Part shown: positions 36,027 through 47,038 of the stretch, one piece after another
Position numbering within the stretch: the first letter of the stretch is position 1
How the letters are laid out: every line of letters starts with the position of its first letter
Source: Leptasterias polaris
Taxonomy: Eukaryota > Echinodermata > Asteroidea > Forcipulatida > Asteriidae
DNA length: 64,000 nt
Direction: 5' to 3'
Assembly: GCA_037783415.1 (NCBI GenBank)
Contig: JAZGTN010000062.1
Span: 1,899,501-1,963,500 of the forward strand
Translations under genes and position numbers: made by a program
Notes under the pieces: generated by a model
What the model saw: the letters and a program-made list of their open reading frames with translations, nothing else
Databases searched by the model: none
What the model was told of the DNA's origin: nothing

Positions 36027-36199
36027 TGCGTGCGTCATTATGAACCAGGGTGAACTGTACTCCACTGCGCATGCGTCATTATGAACCAGGGTGAACTGTA
36101 CTCCACTGCGCATGCGTCATTATGAACCAGGGTGAACTGTATTCCACTGCGCATGCGTCATTATGAACCAGGGTGAACTGTACTCCACTGCGCATGCGA
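36027..36199. repeat. 41-bp tandem repeat, about 4.2 copies, with NRF1-like sites
   Basis: Units read catgcgtcattatgaaccag followed by ggtgaactgtactccactgc. TGCGCATGCG occurs at 36,066, 36,107, 36,148 and 36,189, a strong match to the NRF1 consensus. Confidence 0.92.
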
Positions 36200-36869
36200 T
36201 AAAGTCTTATTTGATGCAAAATATCTACTCCATTTATTGTGGAAAAGCGTGCAGCGAAATGACGTCAGGAAAATATGACACAGCATTCTTCAATGCAGGG
36301 CCCAAATGAGTTGCAGTTTACCAGTGTAAAATGAGGCGTTGCACAACCTACATATAGGGTTCGTGTGGCCCATTGATCTCTGTTGTTACTGCCCGACAGG
36401 TTCGAACTCCTTCCGTGGTCCTTTCTCTATGGTCAGATTTTACAAACAGACCCATTGCATTGGCTGCCATCATGGATGTCAAATAATGGAAATGCGCAAG
36501 TGTTTGACCTTATTCAAGTTGCTTCACTGAGGTCAAAAAAAGACCTATTATTGGCTGAGAGTTGTGTGCGGCGCATTATAAACAGAACAATTATTGGCTG
36601 AGAGTTGTGCGCACTGCGCAAACACTATTTCTGCGCTGCGCATAACCCTCTGCTAATAATAGGTCTTCCTTTTACCCCAGTAAAATGCCTTCACTGGTAT
36701 CAAAGAGAGACTTGCGCTTCTGACGACATATATGTCAAATGCAAGGGGGTCTATGGAGTGTCCAAATCTTCTGTTAATAAAAAAAATACATTATATTCTT
36801 CCTATTTGAATCTGACTTTGGATTGTTCTGCCCCTAGAAAATCAGTATGGTTGTTTTTTAAATAGCCTG

Positions 36870-37450
36870 CAGGGCTCGAATTTGGGGATCAAATCCACAA
36901 GACCGCAGGGCTTGAAAGTTCAAAATTTTACAGGACCGGAATTGATTCAACAAGACCAGAATCAAAATGACGAGTCGAACAAGCACTAAGAGAAGTCTCA
37001 TTTGCCTTATGGGTACATTTCGATACCCAACAGAATGGAAAGTATATAATTTATCATAATCATTGCCAACATTTTTCACAAAGATACTATTTAAATATTT
37101 AAATATTATCACTCAACTGAAAAAACACAAGACCACCGGACTTGCCGGTTGCGAGTTTACTGGCCCGGAGTTTCAATCACTGGCCTCAGGCCTGTGGTCC
37201 AGTGCTAAATTCGAGCCCTTGCCGGTTGCGAGTTTACTGGCCCGGAGTTTCAATCACTGGCCTCAGGCCTGTGGTCCAGTGTTAAATTCGAGCCCTTGCC
37301 GGTTGCGAGTTTACTGGCCCGGAGTTTCAATCACTGGCCTCAGGCCTGTGGTCCAGTGTTAAATTCGAGCCCTTGCCGGTTGCGAGTTTACTGGCCCGGA
37401 GTTTCAATCACTGGCCTCAGGCCTGTGGTCCAGTGTTAAATTCCAGCCCT
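36870..37450. mobile_element. CAGGGCTCGAATTT-type element containing a 77-bp array
   Basis: The left end is CAGGGCTCGAATTTGG and the right end is aaattccagccctg. GCCTG lies outside both ends. Ends of this form are frequent among hAT-like elements. Most of the right half is the tandem array, whose units each repeat the terminal word ttaaattcgagccc. Confidence 0.55.
37142..37449. repeat. 77-bp tandem repeat, 4 copies
   Basis: Units start at 37,142, 37,219, 37,296 and 37,373 with ttgccggttgcgagtttact and contain ggcctcaggcc. They are nearly identical. Confidence 0.95.
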
Positions 37451-38192
37451 GGCCTGAAAGAATCGGGTCAGTAAACAAAAAAAGTGTTTTTCAAGGATCA
37501 AATACATTATGCTTGAAAAGGCATCTAACCAACCTCAACCCATCAAAATCGCACTGCATGTTTTATATAAACATTTACAATGATTTAGTTGAACTGAGGA
37601 CTGTAGTAATTAAATGAATATACTTTGATTGAGAGCAGGCAGACCACCATAATCAGAGTCCATCAGTGTTGGTGTTGAGTTACCATCGTGTGTTGGATTT
37701 TGTTACGGTAGGGAAGGATCTTAGTGAATCGTTCAAGGGAGTTGGAATGAGAAGTACGGTGTCCCAAAAGATGCCTGGACATTAAATAAGGGAATAAAAG
37801 AGTGGCAATGAGGTCTTAAATAAGCGTTTAAAAGCAGCGGGGTCGCGGCTGTGCGGTAAAGGACCAAGCCCTCTTTTGACTCAATTTCCTCAGGCCTTGT
37901 TTTTAAAAAGCACGTCACCTTACCATGTTTGTATCACATGTTTAAACATGGCCATGTGATCTCCTCCCGACCAATCAGAATTTATAAATTGAGGTATTAA
38001 CCCAATTCACCAAGGACGTCATCAGCGACTGTAAATCTTGGTTGCACTGTTCGGAGTCATATTCCATGTGTGTTAACTGTGCTGTGTGCATTCTAGGCAA
38101 TGCGCCCATGATTTTAGACATGCACCATATCTTTACATGAATAATTGCAATTTGCCAGAATGGCTGTGTGTGGCCTCACTGCAAGAGGGCTA

Positions 38193-38499
38193 TAGACCTT
38201 TCCATTGTTGATAAACAAAGTGCACGGGTCATCATAGACGGCCGAATGTTAGCAAAACATTCAATCGTGTTAAAAAATGTTGTGACCAAATTCAACATTT
38301 TCTGTAAAGATTCATGAACTGAAATACCTTCCATGAATGGTTGATTTGTTTCCAACAAATTCAACACTATTTTTGAATATTTGTGTAACATCGCTACAAA
38401 CTATGGCTATCTGTTTTTTATTTGCAGTTATGGCTTTCCATAGTTTTCCAACCTCAGTTGGCAAAAACTTGGGCTATGACGTTGCAATAGAAAGGTCTA
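38193..38499. mobile_element. Tc1/mariner-like MITE, 307 bp
   Basis: The left end is TAGACCTTTCCATTG and the right end is CAATAGAAAGGTCTA, with TA on each side (38,191 and 38,500). The length and TA target duplication suit a Tc1/mariner-type non-autonomous element. Confidence 0.75.
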
Positions 38500-38809
38500 T
38501 ATCCATTCCATGTTGACCCCTTGCACTGAGGTCACACGTAATTACTGTCTGCACATGGTCTGCCATTTTGTTCAGTTGGAAAAAGTACTCTCATGTCAGG
38601 GTTTGCTGTTAAACTTTTTCGTTACCGGCACATCAGACTAGAAGGCTTGCTGTTTTACTAGCTTGTTGAAGATTTTCTTCGAAAATAGTCCTTTGGATTA
38701 CATTTGAATTTTAAGCCAATGACAATCTGTGTAGGAATTGGTTTGCATTTAGTTGTTGTGGGACGTAATGAACTAGCCAGCAGGACCATTTGCAGAGAAA
38801 TTTTGTTGT

Positions 38810-39360
38810 TTTTAGCTAGAATTATGACTGGTCTTTAGCTGGAATTTTGAAAGGTTCTCAGCTGGAATTTTGGTTGGTTCTCGGCTGGGATTTTGGTAGG
38901 CCCTTAGCTGGAATTTCAGCAGGTTTTTTTGCTGAAATGTTCACAGGTCTTTAGCTGGAATTTTGGCAGGTTGTTAGCTGGAATATTGACTGGTCCTTAG
39001 CTGGAATTTTGGCAGGCTGTTAGCTGGAATTTTGGCAGGTTGTTAACCAGAATTTCAGCAGGTTGTTTTGCAGAAATGTTGACAGGTCTTTAGCTGGTAT
39101 TTCGACAGGTTGTTAGCTGGAATGTTAACAGGTCTTTAGCTGGAATTTTGGCAGGTTGTTAGCTGGAATTTTGGCAGGTTGTTAACCAGAATTTCAGCAG
39201 GTTGTTTTGCTGGAATTTTGACAGGTCTTTAGTTAGAGTTTCGGCAAGTTGTTAGCTGTAATTTTGACAGGTCCTTAGCTGAAATTTCGGCAGGTTGTTA
39301 GCTGGAATTTGGACTGATCATTAAGTGGAATTGTTGTACTGGTCCTTAGCTGGTATTTGA
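38810..39360. repeat. 23-bp minisatellite, about 24 copies
   Basis: Degenerate units of ttagctggaattttggcagg plus ttg/tct. Copies vary, including gctgaaatgttgacaggtc forms. Non-coding. Confidence 0.9.
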
Positions 39361-39847
39361 CTAGTGGATGGAAGAACACTGCATTATAGTCAAAGCTGCC
39401 CATTTTTTCACAGCCCTGTTTGGCATCTTGGCCTTTCCATGCACACGTTTCGAGGTGCAGTGTACACTTTAAATTGATCAATCACACACTTAGTCAATGT
39501 TAAATCTGATAATTTACTTGATACCGCTGTCGTTGCTTGCAAACAGTTTCATTTTTTAGCCCTTGTCAGTCAGTAACTAAAATCAAATACACATATTGCG
39601 CTGTTTTGTTTACCGAGTCCCTGTTAGACACCGATGCCTTGATTTACATTACATTAGCTGTCCATAACGGTGTCCAGTCAAAGACCGCGTAAAACCAATA
39701 GGATATGAGGTGTGATTGGTGTGATGTGTATAGGCAGCTCATAAGTGGATCACACAGAAACAAGGTTGCATAGTGAGAAAAGGTGTCCGATGACGTTCTG
39801 TTAATTTGGACAACGCTTATGTCCAGTACGCCTAATTATCCTGTTCA

Positions 39848-39885
39848 CTACGAGCCTTGACTACGAGCCTTGACTACGAGCCTGG
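39848..39885. repeat. 13-bp tandem repeat, 3 copies
   Basis: actacgagccttg repeated three times, about 25 bp before the large foldback. Confidence 0.9.
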
Positions 39886-39911
39886 TGAATTACATTAACA
39901 TACACAGGGAC

Positions 39912-40276
39912 AATAAGCCATTTGCGAGTTCCATTTGAATAATGTCTGGTACAATGACTTGTTTAGTCACAAGTTACCGCTTAAATTTGAATTCCTCAGA
40001 CTATCGAGACAGTTGCTATGTCACATGATTAGGGGCAAGCTTTTGTATAGCAACCTCCAGATGAGCAAACCCTGGTACCATTATGCCATACACATCCATT
40101 CAGAATTGTGTATGGGTGTTCACCGTCTCTTACGTAACTAAGCAAAAGCTTGCCCCTAATCATGTGACATAGCAACTGTCTCGATAGTCTGAGGAATTCA
40201 AATTTAAGCGGTAACTTGTGACTAAACAAGTCATTGTACCAGACATTATTCAAATGTAACTCGCAAATGGCTTATT
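39912..40276. repeat. Near-perfect 134-bp inverted repeat with 97-bp loop
   Basis: The left arm 39,912-40,045 and right arm 40,143-40,276 are reverse complements with one mismatch in 134 bp (gcgagttc versus gcgagtta). The loop 40,046-40,142 is unrelated. A transcript through it would fold into a long duplex. I saw no target duplication at the outer edges and no other copy in the window. Confidence 0.97.
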
Positions 40277-41239
40277 AAGCAACAGGAAACTATTGGATTG
40301 AAAGTTGTTAACCCTTTTCATTCCCTTAATTGTCTTTAACCTCTTGGATAAATGAGATTTTGTATACGACCTAAACAAGAGTTCATACGTGAAAGTATTA
40401 CACGTATTGTATAAGTATTGCAGTCTAGTTATTGAATCACAATTTTTTGATGTGTGCAATTCATAATCATAGACAATTAAACCAATGTTTGTATGAGAGA
40501 TTGCTGTTGCCAGATTCGGTGTTTATATCCACCTGTGGGAGTTTGCTGAGTTCCCTTGTTGGGAAGATCATATAAACAAACAAAACAAACCAATGATTTA
40601 AGAAAATGTAAATGTGTTTTGACCCACCCACCCTCCCTGAATTTTTAATTTTTGAAAATATTGACTGATCATATTTAGTACATGATCCTACATGTAAAGT
40701 GATGTCTCAAATGAGGCAGATATTTTAGATAGTTGCTTTTAAAGCTCCGGACAACACAATGGATTTACAGGCTCCCAGCTATAAGGAATGTACAATTAGA
40801 TCTATGGCACTATTATTTCCCTAATTCAGCTCGTTTGCCATGGGAAAAAAATGATATTTTAATAAAACATGAATTATAGTATTAGTGATAACAATAATGA
40901 TAATAATATTCTGTGAAAGACCCTTGAGATCTAACGCTACAGGAATGATGTGGCCAAACTCAAAGAGTTACCGGCACGGATGAAAATGTGATCTTTCTTT
41001 TGCATGCTGTGGTAAAATGTAATAATAACAATAATTGAAATTCACATGTACAATGTACAGTATACATGTGTACAAGTTCTTGTAAAACAGTAGTGAAATT
41101 AATGGCCATCCGAATGAATATTTACAATCGTGTACTGTGTTTGCTTACCTATTCTAGGCAATCATTAGTGTTAAATGCCCATCAAAATGAATTTAAGTAC
41201 ACAGTACGTACATGTGTAAAGTGCAAAATGTCTTTAGAC
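40277..41239. other. Spacer without recognised features
   Basis: AT-rich DNA with (ATA)n-like patches; no gene or repeat relation seen. Confidence 0.4.
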
Positions 41240-41565
41240 TTAAAGGGAAGGTCTATGTTTGGTAATCACTCTTAAAGTTAATGGCAACAAAAAACTTACT
41301 TGGTTACAAGTAGAGCAGTTTTCGATTGTACAAAGCATTTTGAGAATCATTTCACTTCGAAGTAATGTGGTTATGGAAAAGATATCAGGTTTTATGCCCC
41401 CAAATTTGAATCCGAGAAACGTTTCTCAGATTGTGTATTCCTAAAGGGATTATTCTTCCATATTTGCTCTGATTTTTTGGCGATATCTCAAAAACGCTAC
41501 CACCTTTTGAAGTAATTAAATCAATCGAACGGTTAACAAAAACACAGGTATACTTTGCCTTTAGA
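41240..41565. mobile_element. TTAA-type MITE
   Basis: It begins TTAAAGGGAAGGTC (41,240) and ends ggtatactttgccttta, where the closing TTAA is altered. Its inner ttcgaagtaatgtggtt motif recurs in the fragment at 1336-1540. It lies about 15 bp from the autonomous transposon. Confidence 0.7.
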
Positions 41566-41980
41566 GGTAGGCTCGTATATGGGTCATTCCATGGGGTTGG
41601 GAAGCAGTGCGGTGCAACACTACATAGAATTTAAAATTGCCTTATACGTTCCTACACACGCACATTTTCTCAGCTGACAGTAAGTCTTCTCAAGAGGCAG
41701 ACCTAAGCTAAAAAACAAGACAAAAGTTTGCTGCGTCGGACAAAATTACATGGTAAAAACTGGCCGACAAATGATGGTGTCATGAGCTGTTTTCCTCATA
41801 AAATGTGTGACATGCAAAATACAACATATTAAAGTGTTTATTTCACATTAAAATACACCATATTCTATTTTTCCGCGGTATTACGTTCAAGACAGACCCC
41901 TAATCTGTCCATAAAGATAACCTTCGGTGTGTCAAAATCCCCAATACAGCAGCTACGATCGTACAAAAACCATCCACTTC

Positions 41981-41997
41981 GACGTAACATTGGTGTC
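41981..41997 (-). promoter_or_regulatory. Repeated transposon motif AATGTTACRTC, copy 1
   Basis: gacgtaacattggtgtc on the plus strand. Further copies lie at 42,361-42,376 (+), 43,151-43,166 (-), 47,007-47,022 (+), 47,395-47,410 (+) and 47,757-47,772 (+). All are inside the element, and I saw none elsewhere in the window. A transposase or host-factor binding site is a hypothesis. Confidence 0.5.
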
Positions 41998-42289
41998 AAG
42001 ACAAATTGCAAATGGTTGCATCCATACACGGGGGTGTAATTTACTTTCACGGCGAAACAAATATAATTCATCAAATGTAATGTGTTGTTTGTATTTTATT
42101 AAGTTTAATTATAAAGAACATATGACAACAAGTCGTTTTTCTTTCAAAACTTATTGATATTTGAACAAAAATACAGGCGATGGTGTCATTCCAAAAATTG
42201 TTGCGTCGAAGCATGTTTTGTAGTTAAACTGATGCAACACCCCCCGCGCAAAATGAAATCGTCTGTTTATGTTCAATTGGGGCACCCCC

Positions 42290-42430
42290 CAATTGCAAAC
42301 AGCTAGCTGGGGCGCGCGTGGCCTTGAAGCTTCTCGAACGTATGGTTGTCGAAAGTTGTGGTGTCAAAGTTACGTCAGATTATTTTTGTCACATCGAAAC
42401 GCAGAATATTCAGTCTGGTCTCCATTAAAG
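42290..42430 (+). other. Noncoding first exon of the transposase gene (start uncertain)
   Basis: A strong donor follows ccattaaag (gtaagt at 42,431). Together with the acceptor at 43,230 (cctctttcag) it defines an 800-bp intron in the 5' UTR, placing the ATG 14 bases into the next exon. The transcription start was not determined and no clear TATA box was seen, so the left edge is a guess. Confidence 0.5.
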
Positions 42431-43244
42431 GTAAGTAATTTCTTCTTTATGGGGGTAATTTTCAAAGAGGGTGTCTTGCCTGTACATCGGTGTTCGGTAA
42501 CGTTTAAAAAAAGAGTGTTTGCCCTCCAACGCTCAGTTCAAGTTTGGTTTCGTGTGGTTCCTTATTCCGTGTCAATGTTTGTCGAAGTCACGATCTTGCT
42601 CTCTTGTTGTCTGTGAACGCAAATTCTACTGCAACGGAAGTACAGCTCAAATTCCCCGTTTATTTTAAAAGTTCAGTATGTCTCGGGGTTTTACTCTGTG
42701 CAATATGAACTTGTGAAGTAAAAGATTATAGTATAACACTTTGAATTAATTGTTTGAAAACATCGACGCAACAAGTTAACAAAATGACGTCGTGTCAGAT
42801 TTTACATCGAGCAAACCTTGCATCTTTCTTTATACATGTCATAGTCATGTTAATAATACTACTAGTACTACATAGTACATGTACATGCATGGTACATGTA
42901 CATGTGATGGAGACACTGTTTTATTGTTTTTTATTATTTAGGCTATTTATTTATTTTTAAAGCTTACTCAACAAACTTAAATACAAGCATTATTAAGTAT
43001 CCAGTTACTGATTAAATAACCTACATGTAGCAGAGAAAGGGAAAAAAGAACAATAATACTGTAATCGTAATATCAAGTACAATTTGGCAAATATTTCTGT
43101 GACACAGGCCCATGCTACATGTACATTGAAAGGCATTGCTTAACAGTGTAGATGTAACATTGACACTGTGTTGGTGCACTTCTCAGAAATGCTTATGTGT
43201 CAATTTATGCTCCCCGATTTCCTCTTTCAGGACTATAAACCATA

Positions 43245-45810
43245 ATGGCACCACCACCACTGCAGTTAAGAATACACCTACGATCTAGGAAACAGGATCT
43301 GCATTCAACTGGGTCCCAATCTGAGTCTGCCCCTTCCTCATCCCACGCATCTGCGATTGTGTCACCTAATAGCTATCGCCAACACTTAAAACAAACAAAC
43401 GGCACAATATATCAACTTCGCCTTTTGGAGGATGCTGAAAGAAACCGTCAAAATAGGAAGAAATGGTCACTTGAAAGAAAACAGAAGGAAAAGGAATCAT
43501 CAAAGATCAGAATGAGAAAGATGAGACAGCAAAATCAAGAAGCCAAAGAAGCAGCAGCAAAACAAGCCAAACCACCTCCAATTCCCAGACGGAATACTAG
43601 AGCAGACAAAATCAAAGAACGCAAAGAGTTGGAATTAAAACGGCAATACAACAGAGAGTACCAAAGAGCACGGAGAGCACAGTTTACGAAAGCCCATACC
43701 AATGAAATCAATGCGAAAAGAAGAGCGAAAAGGAGACAAGAAAAACAAGAGCTGCTAGCACTTCGAAAACAACTGTCACACGCGAGAAAAGAGGACGAAC
43801 AAAGAAAAAGAAGAACTAAGGAAATGGTTGAAATAGAGGAAATTGAGTTGATGCAAATGCGAGAAGATGAGAAAAGAATTGATGAAGCTTTTGAAAACAT
43901 GGACAAAGACCCATCACTGCCAAGAAGTGCCAGTGCTAGGCGTCAGTCGCTGGCTCGTGCACGAAGAGCAATACCCAAGTCACCAGAAGCATTTGCTGAT
44001 ACACTGGAAGACCTGCAGAACAAAGCCTCACCTAGAAAATCTGCCATTTTGAAGAATCGTTCAACAACAAATAAGATTCCTGAAATAGTCCTTTCAGGGC
44101 TGAAGACGCGTCTTGGTGAGCTGCAAAGTAAACGAAGCGCAAAAGCCAGAGCCGTGAAGAGAGAGCTGTTAACCGTTCTTGGCATTAGCAAAAAATACAG
44201 GCAGCAAAGAGCAGTATGCAAAAAGTTCAGAGTCTCTACAAAAAACATCAAAGAGAAAGTAAAGGTATTCAAGTACAAAAACCCAAGCGCAGTCCAAGCA
44301 AACACCAAACATGTTGTACAACAATTCTATGAAATGCACTCCGTGGAACTACCAGACCAAAAGGGAATAAGCAAAAAAACTATGCAAAAGACAAGAGTTT
44401 TGGAGAACCCAATTAGAGTACTTTACTTTTCCTATTGCAAGGAATTTCCCACTCACAAAATAGGACTATCAACCTTCTTCAGTCTCAGGCCTCGCCACAT
44501 TCGTAGAATGACTGACATTAAATTCCGTGCCTGCCTTTGTGAATATTGTGAGAATGTAGCACTCAAAGTAAAGGTACTGAACAAAGCCTGTCAGGCTCAG
44601 CTGAAGCCTGGTTGCAAGATAGCTGACATAAACAAGGCAGTGGAAATCACAATGTGTTCCAAAGTGGGCAGGTACAATTCAAAGAAATGCATCGAAAGAG
44701 ATTGTGAGGAGTGTGGCGTGGAAGCCATATCAGCACATGTGCAGTCTCTGAACACGAAGGAGCAATGTTCATGGAGCTGCTGGGAGACAATTAAAACCAT
44801 TGTGGGAATGAAGACAGGAGAAAAGATGGTGACCAAAAAAACACGGCTTAACAAAACAGGAACACTCGAGCAGCTGGTTCAGCAGTTGAAAAAAGAGTTA
44901 CAGTCACTCTCAAATCACATATTTCTCAAGAACTGGCAACAGCAGCAGTTTACCCGGCTAACAACATCTAAACTGCCAGAATGTTGGTGTGTGATGGTAC
45001 TGGATTTTGCAGAGAACTATACCTGCAAAACGCAAGATGAGGTCCAAGCTGCACATTGGACGCAGGAGCAGGTAACAGTTCATCCAATTGTGTGTTACTA
45101 TAATTGTGCAAAATCGTGCAAGAAACCAGTCATGCATTCAGTTGTCGTCATCTCTGATGATCTTACCCATGATCACAACGCCGTCTATGAATTTTCATCG
45201 CGAGCAATTGACGTGATGAAGGAGTGTGTGCAGCCACTAACAAAAGTTATAAGATATTCTGACGGTTGCAGCACGCAGTATAAGTCGAAAGGCCCATTCG
45301 TTGATATCTCGTATGCAATTGCTGATCATGAAATTCCAATACAGCACGAGTTTTTCGGTTCAAGGCATGGCAAAGGCCCATCAGATGGGGAAAGTGCAGT
45401 TGTTAAGAGGATGACATCAGTGGCCGAGGCATCGCATCAAGCATCAATAACAAATGCATTTGACATGTTCAAGTATTGTGAAGAAAGTCTTACGAGAAAG
45501 GGTGATGGGCAGACATGTGGGCATTTCAAACGCACGGTTGTGTTTGTTTCCAAGAAAGACATCGACCGCAAACGAGGAAGAGACGGGGAAACGCTAAAAG
45601 GTACCAGGAAGATACACAGCATCAAATGTGTAGAACCAGGAGTTGTGGCAAGTCGCAACATTTCATGCTACTGTGATGCTTGTAGGGAAGGGTTTGGAGG
45701 ATGTGAAAGTGCTGATTATGTGGAACCATGGAAGGTGACGAGGATCCAGAAAACATTGCCTGATGATGATGTGCAAACCAATCACAATGACGACCTGCAA
45801 TCTAATCAAG
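43245..45810 (+). CDS. Putative DDE-type transposase, coding exon 1 (residues 1-855)
   Basis: The exon runs from the acceptor at 43,230 and ends at 45,810 (caag|gtataa), leaving one base. Residues 55-215 are extremely basic and charged, a probable coiled coil. Residues 316-340 (QQRAVCKKFRVSTKNIKEKV) resemble a helix-turn-helix. Cysteines at about 430, 432, 435, 482, 487, 490, 508 and 512 suggest zinc binding. VLDFAENY (D587), YSDGCSTQYK (D673) and HGKGPSDGE (D714/E716) form an acidic series like an RNase-H-fold active site. CYCDAC (808-813) and C820 form a second Cys knot. I recall similar proteins as uncharacterised repeats in fish and invertebrates. The transposase role is inferred from these motifs and the flanking TIRs. 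ATG at 43,245 is the first in the exon. Confidence 0.85.
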
Positions 45811-45940
45811 GTATAATAAAAATACAACCTACCTTGTCATTGCTCCTCTTAAATAACATCTTTATAGGAAGACAAAGACCCTGCAAGTTGAATTTGAAGT
45901 AGACCTAAACAGTATTTCATTGTGTTATTTCTTTCAACAG

Positions 45941-46033
45941 ATGCTGATGGTAATGGAAACATGGACACCCTAGACCTGCCTTCATCCATACCCGTAGAAG
46001 GAGCAACATCTAGAGCCGAACATGATTTCAAAG
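45941..46033 (+). CDS. Transposase gene, coding exon 2 (residues 856-886)
   Basis: 93 bp between the acceptor ttatttctttcaacag (ends 45,940) and donor aaag|gtacat (46,034). It completes the split codon of exon 1 as Asp and encodes a Ser/Pro/acidic linker (DADGNGNMDTLDLPSSIP...). It ends with one base for exon 3. The phase match on both sides supports the splice model over the read-through that would add an unrelated tail and stop at 45,902. Confidence 0.85.
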
Positions 46034-46196
46034 GTACATCTGACAGTGTTAAACTTCTTTACGACAGTGTCTTTGTCATATAAATTTTTTCAATGAAGTT
46101 TTAATGAATACCAATGATAGTAATATTATGCATTTCAGCTGTACTAATTTCAATGAATAAAAAAGTAAAACTTTATAATACATTTTCTTCTTTTAG

Positions 46197-46471
46197 TTGG
46201 AGATTACGTTGCTGTAATTTATGATGACGTCTGGTGGGTTGGCCAGGTCACAGAAACTGATGAGGACCGCTGCAGCATTAGCTTTTTGGTGACCAAAGGA
46301 GAAAATAAATACATATGGCCAGACAAGGAAGAGAGGGATTGGATACCAAAGAGTGGTATATTTACACACTTCCCATCCTCACCAGTACCTGTGACAACAC
46401 GCTACATTGGGTTTGATGCTCCAGTCTATCACAGTGTTGCATCCAAGATCAAAGACTACCTGGAAGAGTAA
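46197..46471 (+). CDS. Transposase gene, coding exon 3: Tudor/Agenet-like domain (residues 887-977)
   Basis: It starts after ttttcttcttttag (46,196) and stops at TAA 46,469-46,471. VGDYVAVIYDDVWWVGQV followed by KYIWPDKEERDWIP has the short five-strand barrel pattern of Tudor/Agenet/BAH-like domains, with aromatic residues where such folds bind methylated histone tails. In this family the domain normally follows the Cys-rich region, as here. The total product is 977 residues. Targeting of the transposase to chromatin is a reasonable inference but unproven. Confidence 0.85.
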
Positions 46472-46563
46472 ATAGAGTATGTGCCTTTTAATCAAGTTAA
46501 GAAACAATATCCCAGGACAGCCATGGAATCACTGGCATGATGTTGAACTATGTTAGTGTATTT

Positions 46564-46690
46564 TCTGATGTTAATGAATTTTCTGAATTTGTGACGTTTT
46601 CTGATGTTAATGAATTTTCTGAAATTGTGATGTTAATGAATTTTCTGAATTTGTGATGTTAATGAATTTTCTGAATTTGTGGTGTTACTG
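46564..46690. repeat. 27-bp tandem repeat in the transposase 3' UTR
   Basis: About 4-5 copies of gatgttaatgaattttctga plus atttgt, located about 95-220 bp after the stop codon. Confidence 0.88.
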
Positions 46691-46998
46691 AATTTTTACA
46701 TTAGACTATGTCAATGTATTTTTGTGAATTTTGATGTAAGTTAAGGATTGAAAATTTAACTCAAACATTAGACAATACTAGACAGCAACTTTAATTAAAC
46801 AAAAACTTACGACAACTTAATGTTACTTACCATTGCTGCGTAAAGTATTGCCCACTCACATTCTGAGTGAACCCTGACACCTCTAGCATAACAGTGTAGA
46901 GCAGAACTTGAAATGATGTTTGTAGGATGCTTATTATGAATACAGTAGTTTTGTTTGGTTAAATGGCCCACATTTTATATGAAAAATGAGATGTAATA

Positions 46999-47038
46999 TG
47001 AGAGCAGTGTCAATGTTACATCCGCAACACTGCTCTCA
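46999..47038. repeat. Hairpin holding the repeated transposon motif
   Basis: The 12-bp arms tgagagcagtgt and acactgctctca are perfectly complementary and enclose a 16-base loop, caatgttacatccgca. The copy at 43,143-43,169 is framed similarly by acagtgt and acactgt. Confidence 0.9.

Noticed and set aside
36027..36199. CRISPR-like array
   Set aside because: The repeats are contiguous without variable spacers and the DNA is clearly eukaryotic; the same applies to the 74-, 77- and 25-bp arrays.
39935..40253. Two identical short proteins on opposite strands
   Set aside because: A direct consequence of the 134-bp inverted repeat, not paralogous genes.
43535..43906. 123-codon minus-strand frame opposite the transposase
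   Set aside because: Ser/Leu-rich antisense shadow of the basic coiled-coil codons.
43245..45902. Unspliced 885-codon version of the transposase
   Set aside because: The last 30 codons read into an intron. The donor at 45,811, the phase-matched exons 45,941-46,033 and 46,197-46,471, and the Tudor-like end favour splicing.
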